From Planctomycetes bacterium UBA1662 (GTDB taxonomy: Bacteria; Planctomycetota; UBA8108): a stretch of 6,231 bases of DNA. The stretch is taken from positions 1 to 6,231 of the forward strand of contig DCKY01000259.1 in NCBI GenBank assembly GCA_002320775.1, in the 5' to 3' direction. How positions within the stretch are numbered: the stretch's first letter is position 1; every line of letters begins with the position of its first letter. The position numbers and the translations under genes were made by a program. Below the pieces are notes generated by a model. It worked only from the letters and a program-made list of their open reading frames with translations. It did no database searches and was not told the DNA's origin. Below are positions 5,050 to 6,231 of the stretch, in pieces.

Positions 5050-6192
5050 ACTTTCTTTCAGGAGAGAATAGTGCAGGGTCTGGAGCACGATTCGCCATTT
5101 ATGGTCCCGGCTGGACTCGGAGCAGAGGCAGCCGGCTGGACTGGAAGGGGGGCTCCACTCGAGTACTTTTTCGAGGCTGCTTCCAGGCAGCTGCGGTGGC
5201 TGCCTGATCTTATCCATAATGGTCTCGGCGTCCGCGAGATAGGAGCACATTCCTTTGTGCCCGGTGTCTTCCGGGTGAGGTTCGCAGGCGAAGCTGTCGA
5301 GTCGATAGTCCCCGCCTTGCCCGCGTGAGAGTCCAACCCGGTATTCAAATCGCAGCGGCAGCCCGAGGTTGGTGCAGGTTGATCCATCGAAGCGGAAGAC
5401 GGCCTGGAGAACCTCTCCATCTTCCCTCAGCTCGAGTCGTTTCTTCTTCCATCCCTCCAGCGCTCTTGGGGAGAAGGCATAGGACGATTTTTCTTCCGGG
5501 GAGGTTTCATTCACGCTGAGTTCCCGGTAAATCTTCTGCCAGTAGTCTTCATCCAGCTTCTGCGGGCGGGAGCTGGCCACGGCGAATACGGCCAAGGTTG
5601 ACTTGGATGGTTGCAGTCCTCCGGAGGGCAGCACCTCGAGCGGTCCCGGCAGCGGGGTCGAGATGGTTTTGAGCAGCGAGGCCTGGTCGGTAAGCTCCCA
5701 ACCGTCATAGCCGGGGCTGTAGTAGGGGAGCACGGTCATGTCGTCAGCGGAGAATTGATCAAACGCCTTCTCCGCTTCGACCGATCTCAGGTGCTCTGTG
5801 AGGGCGTCGGCGTAGGCGTTGAGGAACATGGCTTCGTCCGGTTTGTCTTCTTCCCAGAGCTCGGCGATTCGCTCGTCCACCTCTTTCCCCGCGCTCACGG
5901 CGAGGACCGAGACAGAGTGAGTTCCGCTTCTTCGTGCTCCTTCAGCCAGCACCCGGCTGGAGAGCAAGGTGCCATCGTCGAGACGAACGGTATCGGCTTC
6001 TATTGACTGGACAGGGGCCAGGCGCGAATGGGTCCAGGGACGCCCATGTCCCTGGTACCAGTCTCGAGCCTGCTCAGCCAGGGGCCCGGTGGCATCATCC
6101 AGCCCGTTTCCGGCGGGGAGTCCGAGGTGCCTCAGGTAGAGTTCTGACGGCAGTGGGGTGAGTCGCAGCTTGAGCGGGTCCAGGTGGTTCAT
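5047..6192 (-). CDS. MetH activation-domain-like protein with a Cys-rich C-terminal extension
   Basis: From the preferred start the protein has 381 residues. Residues about 1-210 resemble the cobalamin-dependent methionine synthase activation domain found as a stand-alone protein. Markers are LAEGARRSGTHSVSVLAVSAGKEVD around 82-106, AYADALTEHL at 126-135, YYSPGYDGWELTDQ at 157-170 (the SPGY signature), and LPSGGLQPSKSTLAVFAV at 188-205. In MetH this domain binds S-adenosylmethionine for reductive remethylation of inactive cob(II)alamin. Residues about 211-381 form an extension I cannot name. It contains C273 (STCTNLG), C303, H312 and C316 (DTGHKGMC), and C355-x-C357 (AGCLCSESS), a possible metal or Fe-S site. 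The start at 6192 is chosen for GGGGGGAA six nt upstream. The frame stays open to the right edge and another ATG sits exactly at 6231-6229, so a longer form cannot be excluded. This is the first visible gene of the four-gene operon; a corrinoid protein to act on is expected nearby but not seen. Confidence 0.82.
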   Translation of the reverse strand: MNHLDPLKLRLTPLPSELYLRHLGLPAGNGLDDATGPLAEQARDWYQGHGRPWTHSRLAPVQSIEADTVRLDDGTLLSSRVLAEGARRSGTHSVSVLAVSAGKEVDERIAELWEEDKPDEAMFLNAYADALTEHLRSVEAEKAFDQFSADDMTVLPYYSPGYDGWELTDQASLLKTISTPLPGPLEVLPSGGLQPSKSTLAVFAVASSRPQKLDEDYWQKIYRELSVNETSPEEKSSYAFSPRALEGWKKKRLELREDGEVLQAVFRFDGSTCTNLGLPLRFEYRVGLSRGQGGDYRLDSFACEPHPEDTGHKGMCSYLADAETIMDKIRQPPQLPGSSLEKVLEWSPPSSPAGCLCSESSRDHKWRIVLQTLHYSLLKES

Positions 6193-6198
6193 GCAGCG

Positions 6199-6206
6199 TT
6201 CCCCCC
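6199..6206 (-). promoter_or_regulatory. Shine-Dalgarno-like GGGGGGAA supporting the start at 6192
   Basis: The purine run lies 6 nt upstream of the ATG at 6192-6190 on the minus strand. No upstream sequence is available for the alternative ATG at 6231-6229, so the comparison is one-sided. Confidence 0.45.
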
Positions 6207-6231
6207 AGCCCCGATGGGCTTGAACTGGCAT

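Noticed and set aside
5036..5098. Longer start for the homocysteine methyltransferase at ATG 5098
   Set aside because: It would overlap the end of the preceding gene and adds residues absent from the family; the ATG at 5035 has a well-spaced TGAGGA.

Overview
The window carries seven co-directional protein-coding loci, all on the minus strand, so transcription runs from high to low coordinates. No RNA gene, mobile element or CRISPR array is visible. Moderately high GC, a secreted CE15-type glucuronoyl esterase, and a small CxxCH protein of the kind common in planctomycetal and verrucomicrobial genomes point to a PVC-group bacterium (Verrucomicrobiota, Planctomycetota or a relative). This assignment is inferred from gene content only; there is no phylogenetic marker.

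Region 1 (about 6192 down to 2630) is a tight four-gene operon for corrinoid (B12)-dependent methyl transfer. In transcription order it encodes: a protein resembling the MetH activation (reactivation) domain with a Cys-rich C-terminal extension; a homocysteine S-methyltransferase with its Zn ligands (LNCG and GGCCG); an unrecognised 109-aa protein; and a URO-D-superfamily methyltransferase of the MtaA/MtbA/CmuA type with an H-x-C...C zinc motif. Junctions are +11 nt, a 4-bp ATGA overlap and +1 nt, with good Shine-Dalgarno sequences, so coupling is very likely. No corrinoid-binding protein lies inside the window; if the system is complete it should be encoded beyond the right edge or elsewhere. 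The simplest reading is a dispersed methionine-synthase-like system in which a methyl group from an unknown donor passes via a corrinoid to homocysteine.

Region 2 (2549 to 1752) is a secreted c-type-cytochrome-like gene whose frame is interrupted by one in-frame TGA (2340-2342, codon 70). The same frame then stays open for 195 more codons and reads as plausible protein, and the apparent small cytochrome domain spans the TGA. It is either a recent nonsense mutation, a sequence error, or a recoded UGA; a 6-bp hairpin sits 16 nt after the TGA.

Region 3 (1581 to 346) is a complete exported CE15-like esterase with GHSRLGK and a C-terminal TGNHD motif, preceded by a 169-nt non-coding interval holding a perfect 15-bp dyad. 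Region 4 (185 to 1) is the N-terminal half of a response-regulator receiver domain, cut by the left edge. The 160-nt gap between regions 3 and 4 contains a GC-rich palindrome but no convincing terminator.
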